A DNA stretch of 64,000 nt, from positions 243,450 through 307,449 of the forward strand of contig NW_019091573.1 of the NCBI RefSeq assembly GCF_001949145.1, in the 5' to 3' direction. This DNA is from Acanthaster planci. Taxonomy: Eukaryota; Echinodermata; Asteroidea; Valvatida; Acanthasteridae. This document shows positions 35,201 to 46,872 of the stretch, one piece after another; positions within the stretch are counted from its first letter, which is position 1; each line of letters starts with the position of its first letter. The notes beneath the pieces were generated by a model. That model was not told the DNA's origin. It saw nothing but the letters and a program-made list of their open reading frames with translations, and searched no databases. The position numbers and the translations under genes were made by a program.

Positions 35201-36969
35201 AACTGCGTTTTCAGTGCCAGTGGGTGCATATGTGCATTGTGCAAATGTTCTATACTTGTGTTTGTTGATCCACATGCCTTTCAAAATTATGGTGCAGCTG
35301 TTGGGCTTGGTGATGATGTGACATCCAAAATGCTGATACATTTGGCAGTCTGTAAGAATTGATGTCGTTTGAGAGGACCTATAGGTACATGTATGCTTCA
35401 AATGGGTGTTTTTTGTGCCTGCTGTTAATTATCAAGGTGGGGTTTTATCCTTTTTTGATGACTCATTTGTCTAAACACAGGCAGCGCTGTTCACATTTGA
35501 TGATTTCCACCCTTGCAGTTAATTTCCGTAGCTTCCTCTCTCTGTGGTGATATTTTTGAATGAAATATTTAAAGTTTGAAGCTTTAAATACACCCTTTCC
35601 CTGTCTGGACAAGCTGTCCCCTCAGAACTCAGATATAGATCATTGGAATACATACATTTTATGTCCATGTACAATGTGTTTGTTTTATTCTTTTTACATA
35701 TGACAGTGGCTATTTGGGGCTCACAGCATTGGTGTGCTGTAGTTTAAGTGCAGCTGAGTGGAGTATATTCACATGCATTATATCGGATGCCAAATAATAT
35801 GCTTTGGATGCATGAAGATGTGATAAGAAATAACTAAACATAGGTTAATAGAAGGAGGTATTTTTTAGCATAAAATCAACGATGTAGCATTTACTCAAGA
35901 ATGAGTATGAGAACGAGAAGTGCTTCTCATGACTCAGAACTGAAATACTTGCTGGTGAGCCAGGATAGACCACACCCTAGCCCCTTCCCTTCTTCTAATC
36001 ACCCTTACAGCCCCACAAGCTTCTCCCTCTTCCAACCAAAATGTTCTGATGTTCTGTTTCATTAAAAAAAAGCAGCCCCTCCTGTAGGAGTTCTAGATCT
36101 GCCCTGGGATATCGGCACTAGTCTCATTGAAGAGCATGATTTGGGTCCGAAGGCAAAGGGCTCAAATTAGCTGACCTACACTGTTCTATTTTCAGTCAAA
36201 AAATTAGTTGGTGGAACAAGCAGTGTTCGTATCAGGTTTCCTGATGAACGTTTCCAATTTGGTGGAAGCATTCTTCAGCTCCGTAAACGTGCCCTTGACA
36301 CAGTATTAGTCTTGCCACTCAAGAGTTGATTACCCAGTACACACCTAGAACAGGCCCCTTGGGGGTGGGGGTAGACTGGTGGCACATGAGGAAGTAATCA
36401 TTGTTAGACTAACCGGAACTGGCCCAATATTCTCCTCGCAGTCGTCGTTGCAGCAGGCTTAATTGGATTAAAGCTGTCTGCAGGAAATGCAAGGCGGAAT
36501 GTTTTGATATGAGAAAAGACAAGACAAAGACAAGAAATGATTCACAGGTGTATGAAACACATTAAAGTGATCTGTACACTTGTGAAAGAGTAAGGGTAGT
36601 GTGGATTATCCATGTGCTTGCAAGGCAAGTAATTATTTCCCCATTGTAGGGTAGTATGCAAAACCGAGATTTATATCCCAGATTGCTTGCAGTTTAATAA
36701 AAAAAAATGTTTAAAATATGCAAAAATGTGTTTAAGAGTATTTCAGTATGCAGTATTATTGTAGCATTGAAATCATACAAAATTGTTATTTTTAGACTTA
36801 CAGGTAATTTCTTGATGTTGACTTGGAACTTACTGCACCTCGAGAACTTTTGATTTTGGTACTGGTAAACATAGAATAAATTGATCAATTTTTTTGTTTA
36901 TGGCACGGCTAAGGTGTATTGTTAAATTTGTAATGCAGTGACACACTGTATTTTCAAACCTCCAACCAG
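32215..36969 (+). other. Intron 10, about 4.8 kb
   Basis: This intron splits FN3 domain 3 just after the core Trp. It contains a tRNA-like SINE remnant at about 32700-32790. Apart from scattered TACATGTA runs I recognise nothing more. The acceptor is CCTCCAACCAG. Confidence 0.78.
32700..32790 (-). repeat. tRNA-derived SINE remnant
   Basis: On the - strand this reads AAGCTTAGTGGTTGAGAAGC, then GTCATGGGTTTGAGTCCCAT. That is a tRNA-like arrangement with a box-A-like AGTGGTTGAGA and a box B GGTTTGAGTCC. Unlike a true tRNA, the anticodon region does not form an obvious cloverleaf. It probably belongs to the same broad family of tRNA-headed SINEs as the 26.2 kb and 50.5 kb copies. Confidence 0.6.
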
Positions 36970-37198
36970 GCGGTGCCCCCTGAGCATCAGAATGGGCCCA
37001 TCCAAGGCTACAGGGTGTCCTACAAGGAAGTGGGCGATTCCACCGCACCACAGGTGAAATCGGTCAATGCCACCATGTTTTCTGTGAGCCTGACGGGGCT
37101 GGCTAAGTGGCAGGAGTATGCCCTGCAGGTGTTGGGATTCAACAGAGAAGGCAACGGCCCCAACAGTGATGTCATCATTATCAGAACAAAGGCCGATG
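36970..37198 (+). CDS. Exon k: FN3 domain 3, remainder
   Basis: This 229 bp exon runs phase 0 to phase 1, from a CCAACCAG acceptor to a GATG|GTGAGT donor. It begins AVPPEHQNGPIQGYRVSYKE, a typical C/C' strand region. After an NAT glycosylation motif it continues with LAKWQEYALQVLGFNREGNG, the Leu/Trp/Tyr corner and the G-x-G-P loop. The closing RTKAD is common in DSCAM and sidekick modules. An antisense open frame of 152 codons (37020-37478) overlaps, but is a shadow of this exon and intron. Its G joins CT at 39914 to make Ala. Confidence 0.95.
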
Positions 37199-39913
37199 GT
37201 GAGTTGAAGGAGTGCAAAACATACTCAACCAGTATACCACAACTAGGCATTGAGCCTCCTCTGAAGCAGTAGCGCCAGTAGTGTACAGCCAGAAACAAAT
37301 CTGGGTCACTTTTTTTTTTTGCCAAATAATCCCTTTGACCTCCCCCCACCCGAAACCTTTGTGTTAGAGGTATTCCCATTATTTCAGATAATGAAGGCCA
37401 GTTCGTACTTCCGGCAACTGAAGCAAACGTGACGTCATAAAATATTTGTAGAAAAATCTTCCTAGAGTTGCAATGCATTCGCAGTGCAGACGTGATCTGA
37501 TGTCACAAATTGCGTTCCTGTTCTCTTTTGTACCAAGTGTGAACTGATCTTAAGATGACTACCAGCCAAGCGAAATGCATTTAATCAACTGTTTGGTACC
37601 AAGTGATGAATGCCAAGAGTATCTCCACACCTTCCACCATCACAAACTGACAATTCTACATGAATGGAGGAAAACATTGTTCTTGGTCCTTTTATGCACC
37701 TTCTGTCTTCAAAATATGCATGATATTGGCAGCCATACTACTTTCTGCTAGGTATTCACACAGCGCGAAAGCTTAGCATGTTTAATCTATGAAGTGTGGA
37801 TTCTTAAAGCGCTGCAGCTGTTTCCCACAATGGCAGTTGATATCAACTCGTAGTATCGTAGCAGATGAATCTGTGAATCTGGCCAAGTTTGAATCAACCT
37901 CTAAGCTCTACAAGTCAATAAAGTGCATCAGCAAAAAAGTATGGTGGACCAATCATAGGGGCTGTACAGTACTTCCTGCTGGGCCCCACTTTTTTCAGAG
38001 TGTCCGAATCTTCCTAGTGGCCAATAGAGTAGCAGGTTAGTCACATGTCCCACGATTACGGAAAAGGAATGGAAGACTGTCCAGTGAGACTTGCGTCTCG
38101 GGAACAGACCTAAAAGATTCTGTCACTGGCCAAGCCTGCTTGTGATTTGCACACCATCGATATCAAGCTCAGTGGAAGTGTCAAAGGCACCTCCACAGAC
38201 TGAAAGGAGACACGTCCCTCACTTGTATGTTTCCTCATGGGGCTCTGACTGACTTCGTGTTCAGAGGAAATAAGTGTCATTATCTGATCTGATATCTCGT
38301 GTCATTGAGTTCCTCAGACATTTAACCGACTACCCCATTCAGTCAATGAATCCAGACATCTGTGTAATTTCCCCGGGTTGATTTGGTTTTCAGTATTCGC
38401 TACCCCGAAATGTTCAATCTTTGGACTTCTAGTTACATGTATATACATGTACGTGTTGCTACTTTGTTGAAAATACAATACTCACAACATGAAGCCATTT
38501 ATGACAAAACTCATAGCTTATTATAAGCGTTATAAGGCCTGACAAATCAGTGTTTTACTATTATGTGTACATGTATGTTGTTGAAAACCCTGTTCTTGAT
38601 TTCTCAAAACTTTAACAAACTAGAGTGATCCAGGCTATTACTGAAAGCACATAGTTTAGGTGCCATCTGATTGAGCTCCCATTCATAATTTTTCAGCACT
38701 CTGTTATCCGAATATATTTGATCCCAAAGTGTTTAACAAATGAACTTTTTGTGTGGGTTCATATATTAAATCTCCTTTTAAAAAATGTTAAGTTTGCAGA
38801 CATCTTTCAGAAACATGAGTGAGATATTCTGTTGAAATTTCCAGGTTATTTTCCGAACATCTGGAATGGACCTTTTTAAATAAAAGTATGCAGTTCATAA
38901 TAAAGCTGAACAGGATCTTTTTTAGAGCCAAATTGTAGTGGAATCTTTTTCAAAAATGTTTGTAAAACCTGTCAAACTCTATAAACATTTACAGTTTCTA
39001 CATATCTGAGGTCACTTTTGTCAATACGCAGCTTGTATTAATATTTGTAGTTTATAAATATCATAATAGAGCAATTGTACCCACTAAATCATGTGACCTC
39101 TAGTGGGTATCGACCCCATAGCAACGTGTGTTTTGAGTGTTGTTTACCAACAATACAGTCAAGTTATGATAATAGTGCTCAGCACATCAGCAGTCTGAGT
39201 GTGGCGCCCACCTTCTTTATTTTTGGTAAATGATACTTATGAAACACCTTGCTTTAGGTGGACGCCTTGTTTGTAGTTAATACCCACTATAGGTCATATG
39301 ATTTAGTGGGGGCAATTGGTCTATTTCTCTTGTGTTGGGTGGATGGTGGTACCAGTGCTAGGAGGTACCAGTCGTAAACTCATCGATTTCAAATTAACTC
39401 AAGATAGTTTAAAGTTGTACTGAGATTTAAGTGTGCCACGTATGGGCTCGTACTGGCTGATTTTTTCAGCCCAGTTTTCTGGCCATTAGCTAGAATATTT
39501 AGAGGCCAAAAGTGAACCCCTGCCATTGAATGCTACTGTGTATGAAAGTTTGAACAAGGAAATTTTGAAAAATAAAATCCATTAGCAATGTATTAATCTC
39601 TGTCTTGGTCCTCACAGAGTACTTTACAAACTCCTTACTTAAAATGAGAAAAGTCCTCATGTAGGTCTTATCCATGACTCCCCGAGTTATGACGTCGACT
39701 GATGACCGGTCACTGCTGGTCAGCATGTGGATTCACTTTCCAGTTCCTGCCTGGACAGCTGGATTTCTCCGAATTATTTTTCAGAGTTTTCCTTCCTTTT
39801 TTTGTGAAGTTGATTAATTGTGAATGAAAGTATTAAACGCAGGAGAGAGTATCATACGTGATTTAGTTCTGCTTCCCAAATCAACTGTGTTTTTGTTTTT
39901 TTTTTCCCTGCAG
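37199..39913 (+). other. Intron 11, about 2.7 kb
   Basis: This intron lies between FN3 domains 3 and 4, from a GTGAGT donor to a T-rich acceptor TTTTTCCCTGCAG. It contains a foldback element at 39065-39325. No coding evidence. Confidence 0.8.
39065..39325. mobile_element. Foldback/MITE-like element, about 260 bp
   Basis: The left arm AATAGAGCAATTG, then CCCACTAAATCATGTGACCT and TAGTGGGTA (ending near 39109), is matched in inverted order by TACCCACTATAGGTCATATG, then ATTTAGTGGG and CAATTGGTCTATT (39281-39325). The arms are about 40-45 bp with a few mismatches. The centre is unrelated. This is a short non-coding palindromic insertion; a clear target duplication was not identified. Confidence 0.75.
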
Positions 39914-39984
39914 CTCCTACGTTGAGTCCACAGAACGTTCATGTCCCTGTGACCAATCAGACGGCTATCCTGGTGACATGGGAG
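39914..39984 (+). CDS. Exon l: FN3 domain 4, first strands
   Basis: This 71 bp exon runs phase 1 to phase 0, from a CCCTGCAG acceptor to a GAG|GTGAGA donor. It encodes the inter-domain linker APTLSPQNVHV, an NQT glycosylation motif and the core Trp (LVTWE), ending one residue after that Trp. It matches exon j of FN3 domain 3 in length, phase and break position. The next exon continues NVPEDHRHGAVDGYVVTY, aligned with VPPEHQNGPIQGYRVSY of domain 3. Confidence 0.93.
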
Positions 39985-42109
39985 GTGAGATGAGTGGTTG
40001 ATGTTTGTACAGGCAGGCAGGTGCGCTTAGCAATTTCCTTTGCCAACTAGCCTTTGGGGCTATGGACATTCAATTGCTTAGCTGACAACCAAAGTTATTC
40101 ACCTGGGCTTGTGCTTTGAACTGTGCAGATTGCCGGTTGCCAGTCAGAGTTTGATTTCATGTATGATTTTCTAGCTGGTTGCAACCATTTTGTTAGTGCC
40201 CCCTAAAAAAGAATTCCCGCAAACTTAGCAAGCATTTCTGCTTAGTGGTTGCACAGAAGCAAGCCCAGTTCTTTGGGCAATTGGCCGATCCGAGAGCATA
40301 AATTGCTATGAAAACAATCCCACCCTTGTCTGATGGTGGAAATGTGAATGCATTGCTTATCTCTTACAGCATCTTGGGTATGTCTCCACCGTGCGCACAT
40401 ACCATGCGTGTTTCCCCACTCTCGCTAAGGATGGATTAGTCATAGCTAAGACAAAGCTTCCTGTTGTGTGCCGAGTGATTGATAAGATCTGCAGCTAGTG
40501 AATCAAATGACTCGATGAATTCCCCCCCCCCCTTTACCTGGCCTCCGGTAAGCTCCAGTTTGGTTTAGCTCCCTTGCCAGAACTCGTACATGTACGTGTA
40601 GCTGTTTTGGGTGTATCTTCCCAGTAGTTAATCACTTGGAAAGCAAATGACTGTTCATTATGATGTCTGGGTGGGACCCGTTCTGTCTCGGGATCAGGAA
40701 CTCTGCTAAAATTGCTGTGGGAGGAATTACCCTAGAGCTTTGAAAACAACTTGTCACTTGAACAAACACTAATCAAAGTGGATGTGTGTTACGTTTTGTG
40801 AAATATCAAGACTAAAACCTAACTCTCAGTCATATACATGTACTTCAGGTTTCGGTATTGACAAAGCTAACTATTGGTAAAAATTATGATAATGTTTCAA
40901 CTTTATCATAATTTTTTAGAGTAGAGAGATGAAGTTAAAGGTGGACGGTTAAAGTAATCAATTTCAAAATTAGTCATTATAGATTGTGTACATGTACTGA
41001 GATTGTGTGGGTTATATTGGTGGAGATGCCAAAGAGACATTTTTTCACCTCGAGAAAGATGTTTGGTTGATTGAAATGATTTTTTATGCCAATCTTTGAT
41101 TTCAAAATACACAATCGATAGGATCCATTGAATGTATGATATGTAGATCCCTAATTTCCATGAAATGTACATATATATGTATGTCGGGGAACAAGGAATG
41201 GGTCTCATGGACCCTTAGGGCACTTGGTCATGATCTGGTTGATACTTCCTGAGCTTAAGATCGATATTAGTCGATTGCTAAGTCACACACAGTCATAAGT
41301 GCTGAGTGATGAGCGTCCACACACACCATTCATGTACATGTATCTTGTCGCTTTCACATGAAATTTCAGTTGGGTATAATTACACCTGAGACCAAAAACA
41401 ACTCCAGCACCATTTAATCAGTTCTGACAATCTCCGACTCACCATGACTGTGGTTATTGCAGGAAATGCGCAGGATCCTGGAGCGAAGAGCTCAAAACTA
41501 GCGTAGAGTTAGCCAGGGCTGAAATGGATGGAGGTGTATCAAATTTCACTCTGCTAATTGTATCTGACAGGGGCGGCATCGCTTTTATGTGTTGATCGGC
41601 CCAAGACGCCTGGAGTTCTTTTAGCTAGGGGCAAAATCTCACCACTGTTTTGCACATGTTGATGGAAATGTCGAGGAAAACCTGTGAGCGGCTATGGATT
41701 GTTTCTGGCTGAAGTCCTGCATAGATTGAATGACTATTGAAGGTCTATTTCATGTCACTTTCCTGCTCCTAGTGGGAACATTGAATTCAGTTGGTACTCC
41801 CCTCTCTCCAAAATACTCTACAAAAATATAAATATTCCAGAAATGAAACTCATAAACTTTTGTGTTTTGGAGGGTTTATGCTAGCCTTGAAGGAGGTAAA
41901 ACTTTGACATGAGCCCTTCTTTATTGTCATAGTGAAATATTTCATTGATACCCTTAACCACATGCTGCTGGGTTTTTTGAAAAATGCAGTGCACACATAC
42001 GGGCAATTTTCAAGATTTTTAGTTATCGAAATTCTTCAAAAATTCATCATTTCCTTTAATGGATGTTTACACCCTCATGAATGACTGTTTGGTGGCTACT
42101 CTAAGCTGA

Positions 42110-42490
42110 CAGGTGACCTTCATTAACAACTGAGTATTTCAGCCAGGCCTGCCGCCCTGTAAAGAGAGCCCAGAATTGTGAGGTGTTGCGGCTTGATTAG
42201 CATGCAGTGGTGCTGTGTCACTCATCAATGGAGCCCTGGAGCACTTTTGTTGCATTGCTAATCTGCGAGCCCACTTTGCCCGGAAACATTGGTATACTGT
42301 TTAAAAACAGTGACGGATTACCTTTGAATAATGCAAGCTGAAAAATGATGGCAATTCCCAGCAGCAGGTCTTTCGTTCCAAGTACTGTCTTTTTTTACAC
42401 AGACCAGCTCTTTTGTCCCATTTCGAGCACCCCAGCTCTGCATATAAACCCATGGTGCACGAAACGGCAGCAAGAGGTTAATCTTTGCTT
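42110..42490 (-). repeat. Dispersed repeat family R3, copy 2 (inverted)
   Basis: The reverse complement of this segment aligns with 7390-7840 over most of its length. Matching blocks include CTGGGCTCT and GGCCTGGCTGAAATACTCAG near the low-coordinate end, and GACAAAAGAGCTG and GGTGCTCGAAAT near the high-coordinate end. Indels of tens of bases separate the copies. The two lie in different introns of one gene in opposite orientations. Confidence 0.75.
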
Positions 42491-44254
42491 TTATGAGTTC
42501 TTTCTCCAGTGCTCTGAACATGGTCCTGCACAGAGCTCATCATGTACAATGATGGCAACGCTTAGAGGGTGTGTAACTCTGATACGTTTGAAATCTTTGT
42601 TGAATGGAATGAGAGCAGCTACGCAGTTCTTGGGATCTCTCTGGCTGACAAAGCACCTCTGCCTGTTCCCTGATTGCACCAGTACACACAGAAGCATCCC
42701 TGGCTGCCACTCTGAGCAGATAATTATTTGAGTTAATGTCACAGGGGCCGCAGTTTCTTGAGAGGAAAAGGCTGTATTGTTGGCACATCGGTTGGTCTCT
42801 AATATCCATTATTTCATTCCTGAAGGCACATTCAATATTAAGTAGTGCAGGTTGTTCCACAGCCTTTTGATTTCACCATGCGTGGATGCTAGCTGAGACA
42901 GTAACATCTCTGTTACATCAAGAGACTCATTTAGGGCTGTTCCCCCTCAGAGAATTGTTATCCAATCTCAGGAAATGGAATCGAATGAAATACCTGGAAG
43001 GCTTCCGTAATCAACAGTGTCTTGGATGAATTCCAGGAGGTATTGTACACACAGTGTTTCATGTGGCCGGGGAATTCCTTTGGTGCAGTCACTGATGTGT
43101 CAGAAACACCCTCAGTTTCCATTTCTTCAAAGAGGTGCTGTGGGAAAAGATAGCGAACATTTTGATGAAAATTTCCATTTCTGAATCAAGAAGTAATTGG
43201 GTATCTCTTGTGGCCAGTCTTCTACAAAGAAACATCCCCCATTTAGTCCTGCTGCTCGTTTTTTGAAAGATTGGCAATTTTTTGTCAGTTCCAGTTAGCA
43301 ATTGCATCTGTTTGCCAAATGTTTCATTACCTTTTACTTAAGAGTGCTGTCAGTCCAGGTTATGAAGCCCTACATGTAATGTGACTGCTCATGGAAGATG
43401 GCATTTGTGCTGTTATCAGGAGGTAGGAGCCCAAAGCTATCGGACCACTGACTATTTGTAATCATTCCATTGGAGTTAGAAGCTTCTTTTTATATCCATG
43501 CCTAAAAATAGGTGTTTGAGTATCGAATGTTTCACCCCTAAGATGTGATCATATGTAGGTCAGTATGCTGGGAGATTTCTGTTTGATAGAGCACACCAGA
43601 TGCACAGAACCGACAGATGCACACTTGTGTTGAAGAGTACCTATTACCAATGATTGAACTTGAAAGTGCCTGGGACGTAATGTTGCCCCTTCTGAATGTC
43701 GCCCTTGGAGGGCAGAACATGGCATTTCCCCTACTGATGAATGCATTTTAGTCTCTTTTGACGTTCTTTATCAACTTTCATTCCTTCCCCCATTGTCAGT
43801 GATTGATGCCAGTGCCTGGCAGAGGAAACAAAAGTGAAAGCAGGCGATTCTTGATGTGATCCCTGAACGGATTCCTGATGTTTGATTGTAAATTGCTTCC
43901 TTTGTACAATTTGTTGTTTTTTTTTGTTCCAGGCTTGATGATTTGTGTAAAGTTGACATTCAGAGACTGTTGATTGAATATTAACCAGAAAACATGTTTG
44001 CTGCTGTAGGCATCAACAGATTCCAGTGCTGTAGAATTTTTGAGACAAAAGTACTTGAGAAGTACTCGGACAAGTACTTTTCTGCCTAACACTTTATTTT
44101 TACAAAACTGTGATAATCTGATGTCTTGAATTGTTGTGTAATCTGATACTGACGAGCAGTTGCCATTCACAAGTGCAATATTGGCAGCAGGCTTGGTGCT
44201 CGACTGCTTGTAATGCACAATACTGACAGATGCGACACTGAAGAAGAGTGATTG

Positions 44255-44400
44255 CAGGGGTGTCAAGTGGTTCTGGTATTTGACTCATCTATGTGTGTGG
44301 GTTCAAACCCCTCAGGTATCATTGGGCTTGTGTTCCTTTTCCTTGATGCTTCCTTACACAACTGCCTGTTTCCATTCACGAGTGTAAATTATTATTAATC
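44255..44400 (+). repeat. tRNA-headed SINE remnant, + strand
   Basis: This begins near GTGTCAAGTGGTTCTGGTATTTGACTC and continues GTGGGTTCAAACCCC, which gives a box-A-like and a box-B-like (GGTTCAAACCC) pair at tRNA-like spacing. A non-tRNA tail follows. No complete cloverleaf can be drawn. The reading as a SINE rests on the RNA polymerase III promoter pattern. Confidence 0.55.
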
Positions 44401-44660
44401 ATTTCTGGTTATGACACGAAGGATTCCTCAAAAGGACCCTAGGCACTGTAGCTCGCAAACCTGAAGAAACCTGCAGAGAGGAGACAGTAAGAGGCAGTTA
44501 CAGTATTAGGGGTGGGAGGAAAACCCCAGTGGAATACTCTGGGTAAAACGCATAATTTTGAATCTGGTAGGGACTGAAAAACCCAATCCACATGTGGACC
44601 AAGCCAGGATTTGAACCTGGACTGCAGAGGTGGAAGGCGAGGAAGAACAACTATGGCAAC
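44400..44660 (-). repeat. tRNA-headed SINE, - strand
   Basis: Reading the - strand from about 44660, a tRNA-like head contains CTGCAGTCCAGGTTCAAATCC (box B GGTTCAAATCC). It leads into a tail with CCACATGTGGATTGGGTTTT and TCAGTCCCTACC, then a CCCAGAGTATTCC / GGGGTTTTCC block. A tRNA-like head joined to an unrelated conserved-looking tail is the normal layout of animal SINEs. It lies back to back with the + strand remnant at 44255. Confidence 0.65.
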
Positions 44661-46657
44661 CTTACTTTCCCGAACATACCAAAATGAGCAACAGTGAAGG
44701 TATAGAGATCAACTTACACTGATCTTAAGCTGCTGCTGCAGAAAACTGATCTTGTGGCCCAACAAGGAATGGTATTTATCGTGGAGTGCCTTGAACTGTC
44801 TGTGAAAAAATGCTGTACAAGCACTGATGATTGTTATTAATGCGAATAGATTTATCCACATGCTTTTATACATTCAACTATTCTCAAGTTGATTTGTGCA
44901 TTGGTTGGGTGATTCCATTTTTTGAGGCAGGTAATGTAGTTTGTGGATGGATCAGTGGTTGTTGGGTCAATCATTGGTAGTTGATGAGTGGATCGAGTTG
45001 ATCAGTTGCTCAGCTGTCCTATGAACTCTGAACAAGAGAGGTCTCCCTGCCAGTGGCTGAACTTTCTGTGAATGTGCCTGTCAAACCCATAGGTGTACAG
45101 GGGACCAACACACACTGTTAGTATGCAGTGAGGGGTTTGCGCAGCCTTTCTTTTATTGCTGAATAATTACGCAAAGAGGCTTGGTTGACTATTGAATGGA
45201 GTTCAACTGAGAATCAGAACTGCAAATCCACTTAAAAAGCGTGGATCTGGCCCTGTTGTTGCCAACTTGAGTTTCTCAGGGACTCCATGTCGGGTATCAT
45301 TATTAACTGTCAATTTCAAACGCTGACTCCTTCTTGAGCTCGAAGATTTAGCGCAGTGCATGACCTTATGTCAGTGATTCACAGTTTGCAGGTGGTCAGT
45401 CGATTACGGTTTCTGCCTGTTCTGCCCGGAAAATCGGGAATTGATTTCTACACAGAATTGTTACAGCTGAACAGAATGAGAATCCAGTTAGTAGAGCTTC
45501 CCGAGCATTTATGAGCTCAGACATTTTAATGAAGAACAGCATGAGCAAAGCTCTGTCAATAAAATTACGCACATGATCATATTCACTCGTCATCCCCCCA
45601 GGGTTACCTTCCTTGATTAGTTGTTTTCACAGCTGGAGGGCATTCCTTCTGAAGTGGATATAAAGGTGTTTATTTGACTGTTTGATGAACACAACCTCAT
45701 TTTATCCTCCCTGGTGGAATAGTGTAGCGAGACAGGGCAGTGTTTATACTCCATCAACACTGCCTGTTTAACAGCTGCAGGTCATCAAATGTAATGGATT
45801 TATGAGTGTGATTTCCTTTCATGTTTTTCAGCGCCGGGTTTGTCAAAGGCCTTTCTGAAACTCTGCCGGAAGCAAGCAGTCTTCCCTTCCCCCCCACTGG
45901 GGAGTTTTTGTTGTTTGAGATGGGTCCTGCCGTCTCTTGGACTCTGACTGATGTTTCATGACCGGCATTGGATCAGAGGAGATGGCACATGTGCCCGGAG
46001 CAAGTGGCTGCTTCATGCTGGCTTCAACCGGTGGTAGAAATCTGTAGACCCTAGGGTATCACAGTCGCCAACCTTGCGCGGTAGTCAGTGGGAACTTGTA
46101 ACTGCCTTCCGGTCATGATTTGTGATTCTGCATTTCATCCACCCAAACCATGACAACTCATGATTACCCAAAGATGATTTGCATGTTTTAGGAGAGCAAC
46201 TTTTTTTGTATACTCAGCTCTTTGTTGTTTTCCTTTAATTCCCATGTATGTCAGTGCAAATGTTAGTACAAAATTTAGTGCAGCTTGGAAGTACGTAAGT
46301 TTTGTCCTTACTTAGCTGACGGTTAGTAGCTTCTCCAACTCTACTCCTCAAATGTATCATACAATGTACATCTGCTTTTAGTTAGCTGTTGTGCCACTTA
46401 CCATCTTGTTCGTTTGCTTGCACTGCCATGATTAGAAACCCAACGGACTTGCAAATGTATATTGGGAAAGGCAGTGGCCTCAATGCTTTTGAAATATTTC
46501 TGCATTTGTCTGAATGGTCTAACCCTCATTTTTTCAATAAATTGAGGCTGCTTGATCAAGACAGTGTTGCCCTGATGGTTCTCAGCCTTGTACCCACTTG
46601 AGAGGGTGAAAACTCTCTTCAAACTGTGGCAGTGGGTCAATCCCAAGTGGCTGTGGT

Positions 46658-46872
46658 CATGGGCGGAAATCCCAGGGGACGGGGGGGACACAAGTTTGGT
46701 ATGGGGGGGAACACAATGTCTAATGTCCTTCCATATTTTAAGCAAAACAATATACTAAAGGAATTTTCCCTTTTGAGTTTTGAGAATGGAATAAGATCAT
46801 AAACATGGTGTGCACACACAAAAAAGTGTAAATGAATTCCCCCCCACGATCGAGGAGAGATTTCCTCCCATG
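46658..46872. mobile_element. Short inverted-repeat element, about 215 bp
   Basis: The left end CATGGGCGGAAATC (46658-46671) matches the reverse complement of the right end GATTTCCTCCCATG (46859-46872) with one mismatch. Inside each end lie runs of seven G (near 46681) and seven C (near 46840), which extend the foldback. No coding capacity. The target duplication is unclear, because similar GTGTGG/TGTGG words lie on both sides but do not align exactly. Confidence 0.6.

Noticed and set aside
37020-37478. 152-codon open frame on the - strand
   Set aside because: It is antisense to FN3 exon k, whose + strand reading has clear domain homology, so it is a shadow frame.
43796-44266. 156-codon open frame on the - strand
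   Set aside because: It has low-complexity AT-driven composition, no recognisable domain and partial overlap with a SINE remnant.
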